Both the position numbers and the translations under genes were made by a program. The notes beneath the pieces are model-generated. The model saw nothing but the letters and a program-made list of their open reading frames with translations. It was not told the origin of the DNA and did not search any database. Shown here piece after piece: positions 39,744-49,667 of a DNA stretch of 64,000 nt (position 1 is its first letter; each line of letters opens with the position of its first letter). Source of the DNA: DATFVA01 sp963721075 (GTDB lineage: Bacteria; Bacteroidota; Ignavibacteria; Ignavibacteriales; Ignavibacteriaceae); the NCBI GenBank assembly GCA_963721075.1, contig CAVRHV010000017.1, positions 101,629 to 165,628 on the forward strand, in the 5' to 3' direction.

Positions 39744-40688
39744 TCAGACAATTGTATTTCCGACTCTGATTTTTTTTTCTAAAAAAAGTCTAATAGATGC
39801 TTTAGTTCTAACAGCTTCTAATGTTGGTCCAAACCGTATTTTATTTAAAGGAAAATATTTATCATCATTGACTCCCTTGTAAAAATTTATTTTAAAATGA
39901 GGAATAAGAATATTTTCTTTTTCTCTAAAATTGATTTCTTCAGATGGATTATTACTTTTTCTGACATAAATTAATCTCCATTCACTTTCTTCAGAAAATG
40001 TGGGATGCTTCATACAAATCATTAATTCTTGTAAGATACTCAAACAATGTGCAACGATCAGGAGTTTTTCAGCACTCTTAATGGTATTCACTTCTGATAA
40101 TAAAACATCTAAATATTTATCCAAAAATGTTTCTACTATTTTTTTTTGATCCACAGGATCATAGATTATTTTTCGCAGTATTATATCATCGGTGATATCC
40201 TCAGCATTTTGGACAATATTAAACTTAATGTTGTTATCTAATCTGAAGCCTAAACTATAGCCACCCCCTTGATCAGCATAGCTTCTCCATTGACTCAATA
40301 AGTTCCCACCAAAGCAATAACAAGAGACATAAAAATCGAATATATTTGATGCTAGATAATCTAGATATTGTTTTATTTCTCTCAGATACGGTTTGATAAG
40401 TATATATTTTTTACTTAATATTTTTTTATCAATCTCTGTTTCTATTATATTCCTACCATATAGTAATTCTTGCGGATCGTTTAATGAGGTGACATGAGAA
40501 AACCATAATTCACGATTTTCAATAATTCCTTTAAAACCTTGTAAATCTGTATAATGAAAAATAATTAGATCTTCATTAGTTTTGTGCTTGGCAAGCCATT
40601 CACTTATCAAGCTGGGATTTGTGAATTTCTTAATCTTTGCATTTTCTTTAATAGTTAATGCTTCTGCTGGTTTTGGATTATAACTCAT
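39744..40688 (-). CDS. DUF2971 protein
   Basis: A 314-residue protein with the DUF2971 landmarks F-H-Y-T-D-L-Q-G-F-K-G-I-I-E-N-R-E-L-W near residues 45-63, S-L-N-D-P-Q-E-L, C-Y-C-F-G-G-N-L-L-S-Q-W-R-S-Y-A near 146-161, and G-Y-S-L-G-F. The family is often found in defence islands; its activity is not established, although the conserved His, Arg and Gln suggest an enzyme. It starts 54 bases after a large helicase gene, so the two form an operon. Confidence 0.82.
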   Translation of the reverse strand: MSYNPKPAEALTIKENAKIKKFTNPSLISEWLAKHKTNEDLIIFHYTDLQGFKGIIENRELWFSHVTSLNDPQELLYGRNIIETEIDKKILSKKYILIKPYLREIKQYLDYLASNIFDFYVSCYCFGGNLLSQWRSYADQGGGYSLGFRLDNNIKFNIVQNAEDITDDIILRKIIYDPVDQKKIVETFLDKYLDVLLSEVNTIKSAEKLLIVAHCLSILQELMICMKHPTFSEESEWRLIYVRKSNNPSEEINFREKENILIPHFKINFYKGVNDDKYFPLNKIRFGPTLEAVRTKASIRLFLEKKIRVGNTIV

Positions 40689-40742
40689 TACTAAATATTA
40701 CCGTCTGTTCATAATGTAACAGCTTCAAGTTTTTCTTTAAAG

Positions 40743-43304
40743 TCATTTTTTCTTTAAATATTCCCATAACTCAAATGGGGTGATATTATGTTTGGTAAAC
40801 AAATCTAAGGTGAATTGATGCCAGAATAAATCGCCACTTCCCGGGAATTTAGATTTTAAGGATCGAACTATACCTAGCGTATTTTTCACCCACTCCTTAT
40901 AAAGGTAATAGTTCCATACTATTACATCTTTTAAAATGGGGTAAGCATTTTCATCGATCTTAAGTGCTTTAGTAACAAGAATTGGTATTACTATTAATTC
41001 TTTTTCGTTATCATATTTGTTTTTTATCCAGGCTGGGTGCATGGCTACTTGGCGGGCTTTTTTTAAGGGTATCACTGTACCTTCGACAGCTTCCGAGTAA
41101 TCTTCAAAAACAAAGCAGATTTTGTTTGCTATTTTCCACCATGGGTCAGGTGATCCTGTTGTTTCTTCATTAAAAGCATCATATCCCAATAAATTACCTA
41201 AATGAACTTGAGAACTTTCAAATTTTTTACTTTCACATTCTTCGACTCCTTCTAAAATTAATTTTTCCTCAGAATCAAATCTACGGTTGTTTAGTATGCC
41301 CATTTTTTCTAAAGAACTTTCAAATTTTTCGATTAATGATCCATTTGTTTCTACCTCGATATAGTCACCCTTCTTTTCATCAGTCAAACTAACTAAGTGC
41401 GAAAGCCAATTAATTTCTTTTACGTTTTTTAATGCTAAACTAAAATATTCTTTACTTTGCAAGTGGAAATCTGCTTGCTTGTTTTTTGTTGCCAACCAAG
41501 CTGTACTTCCTGCCAAGTAATTCCATAGAGCACGGTAACCTCTTAACTCACCATCATTAAGTTTTCCCAATATATTTTTACAGTTTTCAAGTGCTGTGCA
41601 AAAATCACTTTTCCACAAGTTGTATTGATAATTGACTTCATCTTTTACAGCTTCCTTAAGCTCTACTGCACAAGGTAGTCGTGCTTTCTGACTATGATCT
41701 CTGATACTTATAATACTACTCTCAGCCGCCTCCCATTCTGTCTTTTGTTCTAAGAAGATTTTAGCGTTTTCAAGGAAAGAGTCCATGGATATACCCGTTG
41801 ACTCATCGATCCCAAATTGTAGTTCTGCTTGTAATTCGGGATGTAAATATTTTCTTCTTTCTGCACTCATTAAATAAAGTACAAGTTCATCACCAATGAC
41901 CTCAACTAAAGCATAATCGGTGGATGACCTCGTGCATCTACCAAAAGCTTGTACAATTCTTGTTAGAATTCGATCATTCAGAAGTATTGAAGCCCCCATT
42001 TTTTGAATAATAAATTTTTCTTGCAGATTTGTTGCTCTAGGAAGGCCCTCAACATATAACATTCTGCATTCATCATCAGGAAAATCTATTCCGTCATATC
42101 TGTTAGCCATAACAGCTACCGCATTTGAATGAGTTATGAATTCTTGTTTTGATTCTTCAATTTCCTTCGCCGAAAAGGTTCGATAATCCAAAGTTTCATT
42201 TATTAAATCTGTTAGACGTTTTGCGCTATTCTCATCCGGAACAAGTATTAAGGATCTATTTGCTGTCTTAAATAATTCCATTGTTAATGATGTCACATCT
42301 TCTGGTTCTAATGATTTAGCAGGAAAGTAAAAAAGACGCCTTCCGATGCCTTGTTTATCCCACCCGGTAGGGATTTGTAATCTCCTAATATTTCTTCTTC
42401 CTGTTAACCTTTCTAAATCTCCTCCCTCACCTAATGTTGCTGACATATATATTCGCTGATTTGCATCAGAAAATGGTTTATGTGTTTCTGTCGGCGGTAT
42501 CAAGGGGCGTATAAGAATTTCATTATAGCTATAGAACAAATTACACGCGTCTAAATGCTCTCTCAGAAGAGACCAGGAATGTATTAAGTGAGTGTTTGCA
42601 CAGTGCGTGTCAAGTATTGATGTTAACTCCGAATGGATTTTAAAAAAAAGAGGGATCGGTAATTTCCCAACCCATGAAAAATCAAGAAAATTTTCCGAAG
42701 TCCCAGTCATTTTTTGGAAATCATTATCTGATATTATTCCTCTTAATACTGAAGAAATTACATCAAATAGTATTCTAAATTCATGCCTTTTAATCGAAAG
42801 AGACCAAAAACTTGATATATAGTTCTCAGATGAATGAGCGTCGTCCAGAATAATTACTTGGGGATCTTTAAAGAAAGGATTAGTGTTAAAAAGAGCGCTA
42901 TAAGAGGAAATTGCAATATTTTCACCAGATTGATAAGCCATTTTATTGGATGAAGGGTAATCAGTTATTTTACCGGTAAATGGGATAACATTAAGGCCGT
43001 AGGAATTATTTGCAAGGTTGGTAACTTGGTTTACTAATTGATTTGTAGGACAAATATAAAGAATTCTTTCACCATTTATTCTCCTTCTCCATTCGCCAAG
43101 GATTAATCCTACTAAAGTCTTTCCGCTACCTGTCGGTAATTGGAATGCCACATCTTTCTCATCTCGGGCATTTTTTACATAATCCCTCCACATATCAGCC
43201 TGGTGGGCAAGGGGTCCTTTAATTTTCTTCTGCCTCAAATCATGCAAAAGTGCTTCAGGGGATTCAATGCTCCCTTGAGTTGTTCGTGTTCTCTTAAAAG
43301 CCAT
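40743..43304 (-). CDS. Large DEAD/DEAH-type helicase of a candidate defence pair
   Basis: The 853-residue protein has Walker A L-P-T-G-S-G-K-T at residues 56-63, I-L-D-D-A-H near 153 (motif II, D-D-A-H), S-A-T-L (motif III), and a Rad3/XPD-like C-terminal half with R-Y-D-G-I-D-F-P-D-D-E-C-R-M-L and Q-A-F-G-R-C-T-R-S (motif VI). The remaining 350 C-terminal residues are unrecognised. Large helicases of this type pair with a second protein in several antiphage systems (for example Hachiman, where the partner is DUF1837). The partner here is DUF2971, so this is not Hachiman. The frame is intact. Confidence 0.83.
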   Translation of the reverse strand: MAFKRTRTTQGSIESPEALLHDLRQKKIKGPLAHQADMWRDYVKNARDEKDVAFQLPTGSGKTLVGLILGEWRRRINGERILYICPTNQLVNQVTNLANNSYGLNVIPFTGKITDYPSSNKMAYQSGENIAISSYSALFNTNPFFKDPQVIILDDAHSSENYISSFWSLSIKRHEFRILFDVISSVLRGIISDNDFQKMTGTSENFLDFSWVGKLPIPLFFKIHSELTSILDTHCANTHLIHSWSLLREHLDACNLFYSYNEILIRPLIPPTETHKPFSDANQRIYMSATLGEGGDLERLTGRRNIRRLQIPTGWDKQGIGRRLFYFPAKSLEPEDVTSLTMELFKTANRSLILVPDENSAKRLTDLINETLDYRTFSAKEIEESKQEFITHSNAVAVMANRYDGIDFPDDECRMLYVEGLPRATNLQEKFIIQKMGASILLNDRILTRIVQAFGRCTRSSTDYALVEVIGDELVLYLMSAERRKYLHPELQAELQFGIDESTGISMDSFLENAKIFLEQKTEWEAAESSIISIRDHSQKARLPCAVELKEAVKDEVNYQYNLWKSDFCTALENCKNILGKLNDGELRGYRALWNYLAGSTAWLATKNKQADFHLQSKEYFSLALKNVKEINWLSHLVSLTDEKKGDYIEVETNGSLIEKFESSLEKMGILNNRRFDSEEKLILEGVEECESKKFESSQVHLGNLLGYDAFNEETTGSPDPWWKIANKICFVFEDYSEAVEGTVIPLKKARQVAMHPAWIKNKYDNEKELIVIPILVTKALKIDENAYPILKDVIVWNYYLYKEWVKNTLGIVRSLKSKFPGSGDLFWHQFTLDLFTKHNITPFELWEYLKKK

Positions 43305-43475
43305 TTGTATCCTTTGCAGATTGATTATTTGATTAAATCATTACGCTGAAAAACTTTGTTACCCAAAAATACCTATATTTAAAACTATAATTAAATTGTT
43401 AGATAGACAATACTGCGTCTAAAATAGATATAAAGATATCCTTAAATATCTTAATCATCATAGGATTGTAAATTT

Positions 43476-44485
43476 TTGAAAAGGGTAATCGACATCCACG
43501 TTCATTTCGGTGGTCCTCGTAACTCTGAAAACGAATGCTACTGGTCCGAAACCTTCAAGAAACAGCCCGCTTACTGGCTGCTGAAGCTTACCTCATATTC
43601 TTTATTTAAGGAACCTACATTTGAGGAGGTTGAAAAGAAGATCCTTTCAGTTATAAACGGGGCAAAAAAAGTCGATAAAGTTGTTCTGCTGGCAATGGAT
43701 AAAGTCTACCGGCCTGATGGAACTCCAGTAGATTCAGAAACTCACCTTTATGTTCCTAATGATTATATAATTAAACTCGCAAAGGAAAATCCCCGAATTC
43801 TTGTTGGCGCATCCGTTCATCCTTACCGCAGCGACTGGAAAGAAGAACTGGATAAATGTATAAGTAATGGAGCGGTCCTCTGTAAATGGATCCCTTCCTC
43901 CCAGCAGATAGATGTTACAAATGAAAAATGTTTCCCGGTGTATGATTACCTGGCCGAAAATAACCTGCCGCTGTTGGTCCATTCCGGTCCTGAATATTCC
44001 ATCCCTACATCAGATGAACGATTCATTGAATTCAATAATCCAAAGTATTTACGGACGCACTTGACCGAGGCGTAACCGTAATAATAGCGCATTGTGCGTT
44101 GCCTTATTTCGGTGCGCTGGATACAAAATACCAGGATGATATGGAAGAATTTTATAAACTATTTGACGAAAGCAAAACCAAACCTTGGAAGCTTTATGCC
44201 GATCTCTCAGCTATTGCCGAACCTCTCCGTAATGTCTATGTCCCGAATATCCTGGCAAAAATCCCCCAGGATCGCCTTCTTTTCGGCAGCGATTACCCCA
44301 TTCCTCCATCAGAATTCAGCTACAAGAGAGGTAAGAATATTATTAAATGGATCCGGTTAACCCTAAAAGCCTTCTCGATCAGGAATCCAATTGATAAGAA
44401 TTATTTTATAATTAAGAAGATGGGATTTGATCCTTCCATATTTACGAATACCTCAGATTTATTTATTCATATTCCACTGAAATGA
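43476..44485 (+). CDS. Amidohydrolase (COG2159-like) to the right of element A, frameshift near 44058
   Basis: A TIM-barrel metal hydrolase of about 336 residues after joining two frames. The ligands are D-I-H-V-H-F near the start, K-W-I-P-S-S near 145, L-V-H-S-G-P-E near 168, I-I-A-H-C-A-L-P near 200, and F-G-S-D-Y-P near 258. The shift lies between K-Y-L-R-T and V-I-I-A-H-C. The start is TTG 43476. It is a close paralogue of the gene at 63032, which lies directly after element B. The family includes decarboxylases and hydrolases; the substrate is unknown. Confidence 0.85.
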
Positions 44486-44829
44486 ATTCCTTTAACGCTT
44501 ACCGTATATTTGGCAACTAGTAATACCAAGAAATTGGGGCGGCTAAAAAGATATCATCTGATAATTACACATTAGAGCTAATTTTTTGTTTTAATATTGC
44601 CTCTATCTTAAATTTCCCATAATTTATAATTGATCGGTAATTAGATATCTGGGGTTATGACTATAATCAGCGTATATAAGGGTATTTTCGCACCTTCAGA
44701 AAATTTCCAAATCAGCCATTGAAAGATTTACCGGAGTACACATGGCAACTTAATTATCGAGGGTCATAAAATCAGTTCTAATTTCTAATAGCCAATGGAA
44801 CAAATCATTCATCACAAAAGGAGTACAAA
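44486..44829. other. Intergenic region of 344 bases with no gene seen
   Basis: Short frames only, AT-rich. A ribosome site (AAAAGGAG) for the lipoprotein gene is at its right end. I see no repeats or RNA structure that stand out. Confidence 0.6.
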
Positions 44830-45339
44830 ATGAAGAAAATTAAAAAATTTGTGACAATTATTTCTTTAATATCAACTTTCTCACTTATTTGCTTTTCTTG
44901 TGCGACACCATACCAATCGACTGGTTTTACCGGTGGTTATTCAGAAACTCAACTAGATGAAAATGTTTTCCAAGTGCATTTTAATGGAAATGGATATACG
45001 AGCAAGGAACGATCCTCAGACTTTGCCTTGCTGCGTTGTGCTGAATTAGCTTTTACTAATGGTTATGTGTATTTCACAATTATCGACGCTGAACAATATA
45101 CAACGAATAGTACATACACTACTCCAACCCAAACAAAAGCTAAAGTTTCGGTTTATGGCAATACAGCTTACGGTTCCTCAACTACCTATGGCGGGCAGAC
45201 TTATTATATTTCTAAGCCAAGTAATACCAATACCATAATTTGCTTCAAAGAAAAACCAGAAGGATTCAGTTATAATGTAAAATTCTTAATGCATTCACTT
45301 AAAGAGAAATATGATTTGCTTGAACCATCAGAAAAATAG
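44830..45339 (+). CDS. CC0125/CC1285-type lipoprotein
   Basis: A 169-residue protein with a lipoprotein signal (L-I-C-F-S-C-A-T-P-Y-Q, lipidated Cys near residue 23). The following G-G-Y-S-E-T-Q-L-D-E-N-V-F-Q-V and F-N-G-N-G-Y-T-S-K-E-R, then A-L-L-R-C-A-E-L-A, are the pattern of the CC0125/CC1285 lipoprotein family. Its function is unknown. It is a single gene facing the metallophosphoesterase operon. Confidence 0.8.
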   Translation: MKKIKKFVTIISLISTFSLICFSCATPYQSTGFTGGYSETQLDENVFQVHFNGNGYTSKERSSDFALLRCAELAFTNGYVYFTIIDAEQYTTNSTYTTPTQTKAKVSVYGNTAYGSSTTYGGQTYYISKPSNTNTIICFKEKPEGFSYNVKFLMHSLKEKYDLLEPSEK

Positions 45340-45477
45340 AAGTTAATTCACGAAAATTTAACATAGCCTTGACCTGGCTTTTAACATTTTTAGATGTTCA
45401 CTGTAATGTAATTTTAATGCAGGCCATTGGTTGCTTGAACATAAAACAAAATAATATAGCAAAATCTACCCGGTTCT

Positions 45478-46755
45478 TTACTTAGGAACTCCCCCATTTG
45501 AAATCGAACAAGTTGTGAGGCATTTTCTGCTATTGTAACTTAATATTTTTGCTGTCCCAATCGAGGTATTACCCACATCTTTGTTGCATAGCCACCCGCC
45601 TGTGTTGCTTAAAGCTATTGATGCTCCTGAAGATGATATCATCTGAATTGGATTTTCGGGCGCGATAGGTTCGTGGGTGTGGCCGAAGATGATTTTATCT
45701 GGTTCCGGGATGTGGATATTGTAAAGCTTTCCAAGATCTTCAACTTCAGCAAGGCAGGCGTTGTAGTACGTGAAAAATCTTTCCTTTACTTCCGGAAGCT
45801 GGAAGTATTCTTTGTTGTATCTTACTTTTGTTTCTGATGAGATCTTATCAAGGATCAGCTTCTTTGCTTTGTTGGAGGCGAAGTCTGAAGCAGCTTCGTT
45901 AATGAACTGGTACCATTTCCTGTAATCGAACACGTGTTCATCAAGATAGTCGTCGAGGTTATCCAGGTACTGCTTTGTTTTTTCGATTTTTCCTTCTTTG
46001 ATCTGCTGCTGTGTTATTGATAAGATATCTGAGAGTACTCCTGCCTGGCCAACTCCTGAACAGGCAAGCTGGTTGAAGGGGAAGTTCATTCCTACCATCT
46101 CCTGAATATCCATTTTTGTTCCGAGCTTAAGGTCTTTGCCGAAAATGATCGGTGCCCATTTCGAGAGCAGCGACCAGTAGTTATCCAGGTAATGCCCGTG
46201 CGTCATCAGGATGGTTCCTTCATCGGTTACCAGGTACAGATTAGGATAAGCAAATATGAAGTGTGAAGGTGCATCTGTTATACGATCCAGGAATAATCCG
46301 CCGTATGTATAGTTGCCGTCTGTTCTCTTCCCTACCCCGGGGAGATTGAAGCCGGGAGTTTCGGTATTCGTTCTGTCATCGAGTATTCCCGGTACTGCAG
46401 TCCTGAACTTCCGCGGTATCTTTCCGTTTTTTATCTGATGGATAATGTTTACTTCATTCTCCACAATGTTCCAGATATCATAATCGTGGTTTCCCGGAAC
46501 ATAAATGATCTGATCAGCAATCTTATCTTTTTGCACCAGCGAGAAGAATATTTTCCCTGCCCGGTATGCATTCTCATAGCTTGTTACTGAGAAATCCAGG
46601 ATATCACCGAGAAGAATCAGATAATCATTGTTGGTTCCTGCTGCTTCTCGGAATTCCTTATATTTATGTCCTTCTATATAATCATTTCCGTCCCATTCAA
46701 CGAGTGAACATAGAGGATCGCCGAGGTGGGTGTCTGAGGTGATTGCTAGTTTCAT
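45478..46755 (-). CDS. Calcineurin-like metallophosphoesterase in the Pycsar-like operon
   Basis: A 425-residue protein with all class motifs: S-D-T-H-L-G at residues 7-12, L-L-G-D-I-L-D at 48-54, P-G-N-H-D-Y-D near 86, M-T-H-G-H-Y-L-D near 183, and I-F-G-H-T-H-E-P near 360. These bind two metal ions and hydrolyse phosphodiesters; some relatives (class III, CpdA-like) cleave cyclic mononucleotides. It starts 3 bases after the TM effector gene, which follows the cyclase by 5 bases, so all three are one operon. That suggests, as inference only, that it degrades the cyclic-nucleotide signal or acts as an effector nuclease. Confidence 0.85.
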   Translation of the reverse strand: MKLAITSDTHLGDPLCSLVEWDGNDYIEGHKYKEFREAAGTNNDYLILLGDILDFSVTSYENAYRAGKIFFSLVQKDKIADQIIYVPGNHDYDIWNIVENEVNIIHQIKNGKIPRKFRTAVPGILDDRTNTETPGFNLPGVGKRTDGNYTYGGLFLDRITDAPSHFIFAYPNLYLVTDEGTILMTHGHYLDNYWSLLSKWAPIIFGKDLKLGTKMDIQEMVGMNFPFNQLACSGVGQAGVLSDILSITQQQIKEGKIEKTKQYLDNLDDYLDEHVFDYRKWYQFINEAASDFASNKAKKLILDKISSETKVRYNKEYFQLPEVKERFFTYYNACLAEVEDLGKLYNIHIPEPDKIIFGHTHEPIAPENPIQMISSSGASIALSNTGGWLCNKDVGNTSIGTAKILSYNSRKCLTTCSISNGGVPK

Positions 46756-46757
46756 AG

Positions 46758-47328
46758 CTATTTTAAATAATCATAAATAACTATAAATGTTCCAAAGATT
46801 ATGGCAACACAACCAAAATAGAAAGCACTTTTTAGTCGATATAATTTTAAATCTCTGATATATGATATTTTCATTTGTTCAAGGGCAAGTTCGTTAAGGA
46901 TATCATCTTCTGATTCAGGTAGCCGGTCAATTTGATTATTCACTTTTAATTTCGCTTTATTTGAACCCCTATTTAATGAAAATATCTCCAAAGTTGAATT
47001 TATACAGATCCCCATTAAAAAATGAACCACATCCAGAAGCATCATTTATTACGTTTCTAGCTGGATTACCGATGGCAATGACACCCTTGATGCAGATAAA
47101 AAAGGCTGTTAACCAACTTATGACAAATAATATTGTCACCAATAGAAAAAAATAGTAAATACAAGAATTTTTAGTATCGAGAAAGATTACTATATGATTT
47201 ATTATTTTTCCTAAATTAGTGAATGGTAACGAAAGGCCGACAATCAAAAAACCAAGTTTTGTATCTAGGGCTTTTATTACATTTTGTGAATCTGTAATCG
47301 AATTATAAAGGAAAGTTATTTTTTGCAT
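46758..47328 (-). CDS. Pycsar-type transmembrane effector (DUF5706-like), frameshift near 46980
   Basis: Two frames join into about 190 residues. The N-terminal part has A-L-D-T-K-L-G-F-L-I-V-G-L-S and two hydrophobic helices (about residues 26-45 and 60-80), ending I-N-D-A-S-G-C-G-S-F-F-N-G-D. After the shift a charged linker (L-P-E-S-E-D-D-I-L-N-E-L-A-L) leads to a final helix (F-Y-F-G-C-V-A-I-I-F-G-T-F-I-V). This TM architecture with a small soluble middle is that of PycTM effectors, which disrupt the inner membrane when bound by cUMP or cCMP. It is immediately downstream of the cyclase. Confidence 0.72.
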
Positions 47329-47332
47329 CGAT

Positions 47333-48025
47333 TTACTTCTCCTCTAATAAATAGCCTTTTATAGTTTTATTCTCAAATTCCCGAAGTGAAAATCTAATTC
47401 GTCCATCCTTTGTAGAAGGCCAAATATTTTCTAGCCACTCATGCACGATAATTTCGTCACGGCCCTTTGAAAGCCTGGAAGCAAAATAAATACATTGGCC
47501 AATTACTTTAACTTGTGTATTAGGCGGTAGCCCAAATCTTGTTATGATGGCTTTACTAAATGCTACCCCAACACCAATTTGAATTGGAGGAAGATAATAA
47601 CGGCCTTCTAAAATCGGATTTAAGATGCCTCTCACCATACTTATACAATCTCTTGCTGCTATTGAAGCAGAATAGATTATTTCTTTTTTCTTATCGTTAT
47701 CATTATCTTCCGAAAATTGAAATAAAGCTAAGAGCCCATCACCTAAATATTCTGTAACTGCTCCTTCCTCATATTCAATTATTTTAGCTAATGCCGGCAG
47801 CAAGCCAGAAACTTCATAAAATACCCTCTCCATTTGACTTACCTTTGCAGGTTTACCGATACTTTGTCTTAAATGTTTTGTCGAATCTCGCATATCAATC
47901 ATCATTGCTATAAAATCATCTGATTTATATTGGTCTTCACCAAGGTATGGATGGCCTGGTATAGGTGTTTTTGTCTCGGCTCGTTCTTGCAAAGATTTAG
48001 AGAATTCAAATACATCTTCTTCCAC
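47333..48025 (-). CDS. Pycsar-like nucleotide cyclase (PycC-like)
   Basis: A 230-residue class III cyclase. The two metal-binding regions are M-M-I-D-M-R-D-S-T at residues 41-49 and E-Y-L-G-D-G-L-L-A-L-F near 92-102, and the C-terminal part has V-K-V-I-G-Q-C-I-Y-F-A-S-R-L-S-K, the usual I-G-x-x-V-N-x-A-A-R-like helix. It is a stand-alone soluble cyclase without a sensor domain and sits directly next to a TM effector, which is the Pycsar arrangement. Whether it makes cUMP, cCMP or a purine cyclic nucleotide cannot be told by eye. Confidence 0.78.
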   Translation of the reverse strand: MEEDVFEFSKSLQERAETKTPIPGHPYLGEDQYKSDDFIAMMIDMRDSTKHLRQSIGKPAKVSQMERVFYEVSGLLPALAKIIEYEEGAVTEYLGDGLLALFQFSEDNDNDKKKEIIYSASIAARDCISMVRGILNPILEGRYYLPPIQIGVGVAFSKAIITRFGLPPNTQVKVIGQCIYFASRLSKGRDEIIVHEWLENIWPSTKDGRIRFSLREFENKTIKGYLLEEK

Positions 48026-48185
48026 ATTTGTTCTGCATTGTCAGAGAAACATTAACCTTTTCGCTATCTCTTCTTCCTGCTGTTCTAATAACATATTATT
48101 CGCCCTTTTTATATGTTTATTTAGAAATACCCTATTAGTTGTTTCCCTTGTTTTAATAGGCTTAGGTTATTTTATTACTTCAATA

Positions 48186-49667
48186 TTATTTCAATAATAT
48201 CATCTTCCTCACCTGGCTAAAACTACCAGCCTGGATTTTATACAGGTACACTCCACCAGGTAATTTTGATGCATCAAATGATATACTGTGCCGGCCGGCG
48301 GCCTGATTTCCATTTACCAGCGTTGCGACTTCCTGGGAAAGTATGTTGTAAACTTTCAGCACAACCTTTCCTTCCTTCGGAAGGTAATAATCTATGGTTG
48401 TGGAAGGATTAAAAGGATTTGGATAGTTCTGATATAAAGTGTATTTATTCGGTCCAACCACACTGACTTCTGCTGTTCCGGAATAATGATAGCTGCCATC
48501 ATAATCAATTTGTTTCAGCCTGTATTGATACAGATCCGGAGCCAGCTGCTTATCCCTGTAGCTGTAGCTATTCTTTTGAGTGCTGTTCCCGGCACCGTGT
48601 ATAAATGATATCTTTTCCCAGGTATTTCCAGCTTTGCGCTGTACTTCAAATCCTGAATTGTTTGTTTCTGTGGCTGTTGACCAGGTAAGGAGTACGTTGT
48701 CATCTTGTGCAGCTGCAGAGAATGAAATGAGTTCAACAGGAACTACAGGAGTGAAAGTAAAGCTTGCTATAACCGGCAGATGATCTGATGAATAGTGAAG
48801 TGCATCAGCAATCTCCTGGCCGACTGCATTATTCGGAGGCTGATTGATTGAATCATTGTAATGCATTCCGTCATTTCCATAAGGAATATATGTGTCAGCG
48901 TCATAATGCATTCCTCCCTCATCGATAACACTCTGCGACATCAGGATCATATCGAAACGATCATCTAATCCTCCATTAGCTCCTCCGCCGAATTGCCGCG
49001 TTCTGGTAGATTGTGTATGGTATGGTGCATACGAAGCATCATTCCAGGTCCCGGGCATATTGAAAATATCAACAAAATAACCTGGTGTGGATTGATTAAG
49101 CAAAGCTGCATATGCTGGTTCTGTCGATCCATAGATATTAAAATCTCCCGTTACAAGGAAGAAAGAACCTGCAGGCAGATTAGCAGTCACACCGCGGAGA
49201 ACATTAACCTCATCCAGTCGCTGCTGTTCATTACTGGATCCGGAACTGGCTTTCAGGTGCACAGCGTAAATTCTCAATGTATCCCCGGTATTATTTTCAA
49301 TCATCTTGAATTCAGAGATATTCCGGAGATCCGTTGCAATCGGAGTATTGCTCACAAAGGTAAAGGCATCACTCTTGTAAAATATTTCATTATCGGTATC
49401 AGGTCCGTCTATGAATGTTCCAGCCATATATCCGTTATAATTAGGGATAAGCACGTTATTAAGGAATCCATTTACACCAGTTTGAGATGTTATTTCCTCG
49501 CAGACCAGGATATCCGGCAGCGTGGCGGCAATGGTAGTTCTGAAATATGGATTACGCGTTGTAGTATCATTCCCCGGATAATTCAGCAGGTTATAATTCA
49601 TTATTGTGTGCTGGTACTGGGCGAAGATGAGAGCTGGTACGAAGAGGAAAAGTAAAAATTTTTTCAT
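48186..49667 (-). CDS. Secreted endonuclease/exonuclease/phosphatase-family protein with type IX sorting domain
   Basis: A 493-residue protein with a signal peptide (L-F-V-P-A-L-I-F-A-Q). The EEP fold is recognisable from L-V-C-E-E-I-T-S, V-H-L-K-A-S-S-G-S, V-T-G-D-F-N-I-Y-G and S-S-D-H-L-P-V-I-A, which hold the metal and catalytic residues. The C-terminus is the Por sorting domain (Q-N-Y-P-N-P-F-N-P...V-Y-N-I-L-S-Q-E-V). It could degrade extracellular DNA or phospho-compounds. It is closely similar in its sorting region to the protein at 2974-4978, as expected for chromosome-encoded cargo of the same secretion system. Confidence 0.85.
   Translation of the reverse strand: MKKFLLFLFVPALIFAQYQHTIMNYNLLNYPGNDTTTRNPYFRTTIAATLPDILVCEEITSQTGVNGFLNNVLIPNYNGYMAGTFIDGPDTDNEIFYKSDAFTFVSNTPIATDLRNISEFKMIENNTGDTLRIYAVHLKASSGSSNEQQRLDEVNVLRGVTANLPAGSFFLVTGDFNIYGSTEPAYAALLNQSTPGYFVDIFNMPGTWNDASYAPYHTQSTRTRQFGGGANGGLDDRFDMILMSQSVIDEGGMHYDADTYIPYGNDGMHYNDSINQPPNNAVGQEIADALHYSSDHLPVIASFTFTPVVPVELISFSAAAQDDNVLLTWSTATETNNSGFEVQRKAGNTWEKISFIHGAGNSTQKNSYSYRDKQLAPDLYQYRLKQIDYDGSYHYSGTAEVSVVGPNKYTLYQNYPNPFNPSTTIDYYLPKEGKVVLKVYNILSQEVATLVNGNQAAGRHSISFDASKLPGGVYLYKIQAGSFSQVRKMILLK

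Noticed and set aside
40743..43304. Helicase gene as the HamB part of a Hachiman system
   Set aside because: The neighbour is DUF2971, not a DUF1837 HamA protein, and the second half looks Rad3/XPD-like rather than Ski2-like.
47333..48025. Cyclase as an ordinary housekeeping adenylate cyclase
   Set aside because: It has no sensor or membrane domain and lies in a tight operon with a PycTM-like effector in a defence region. This rests on context, so it remains possible.
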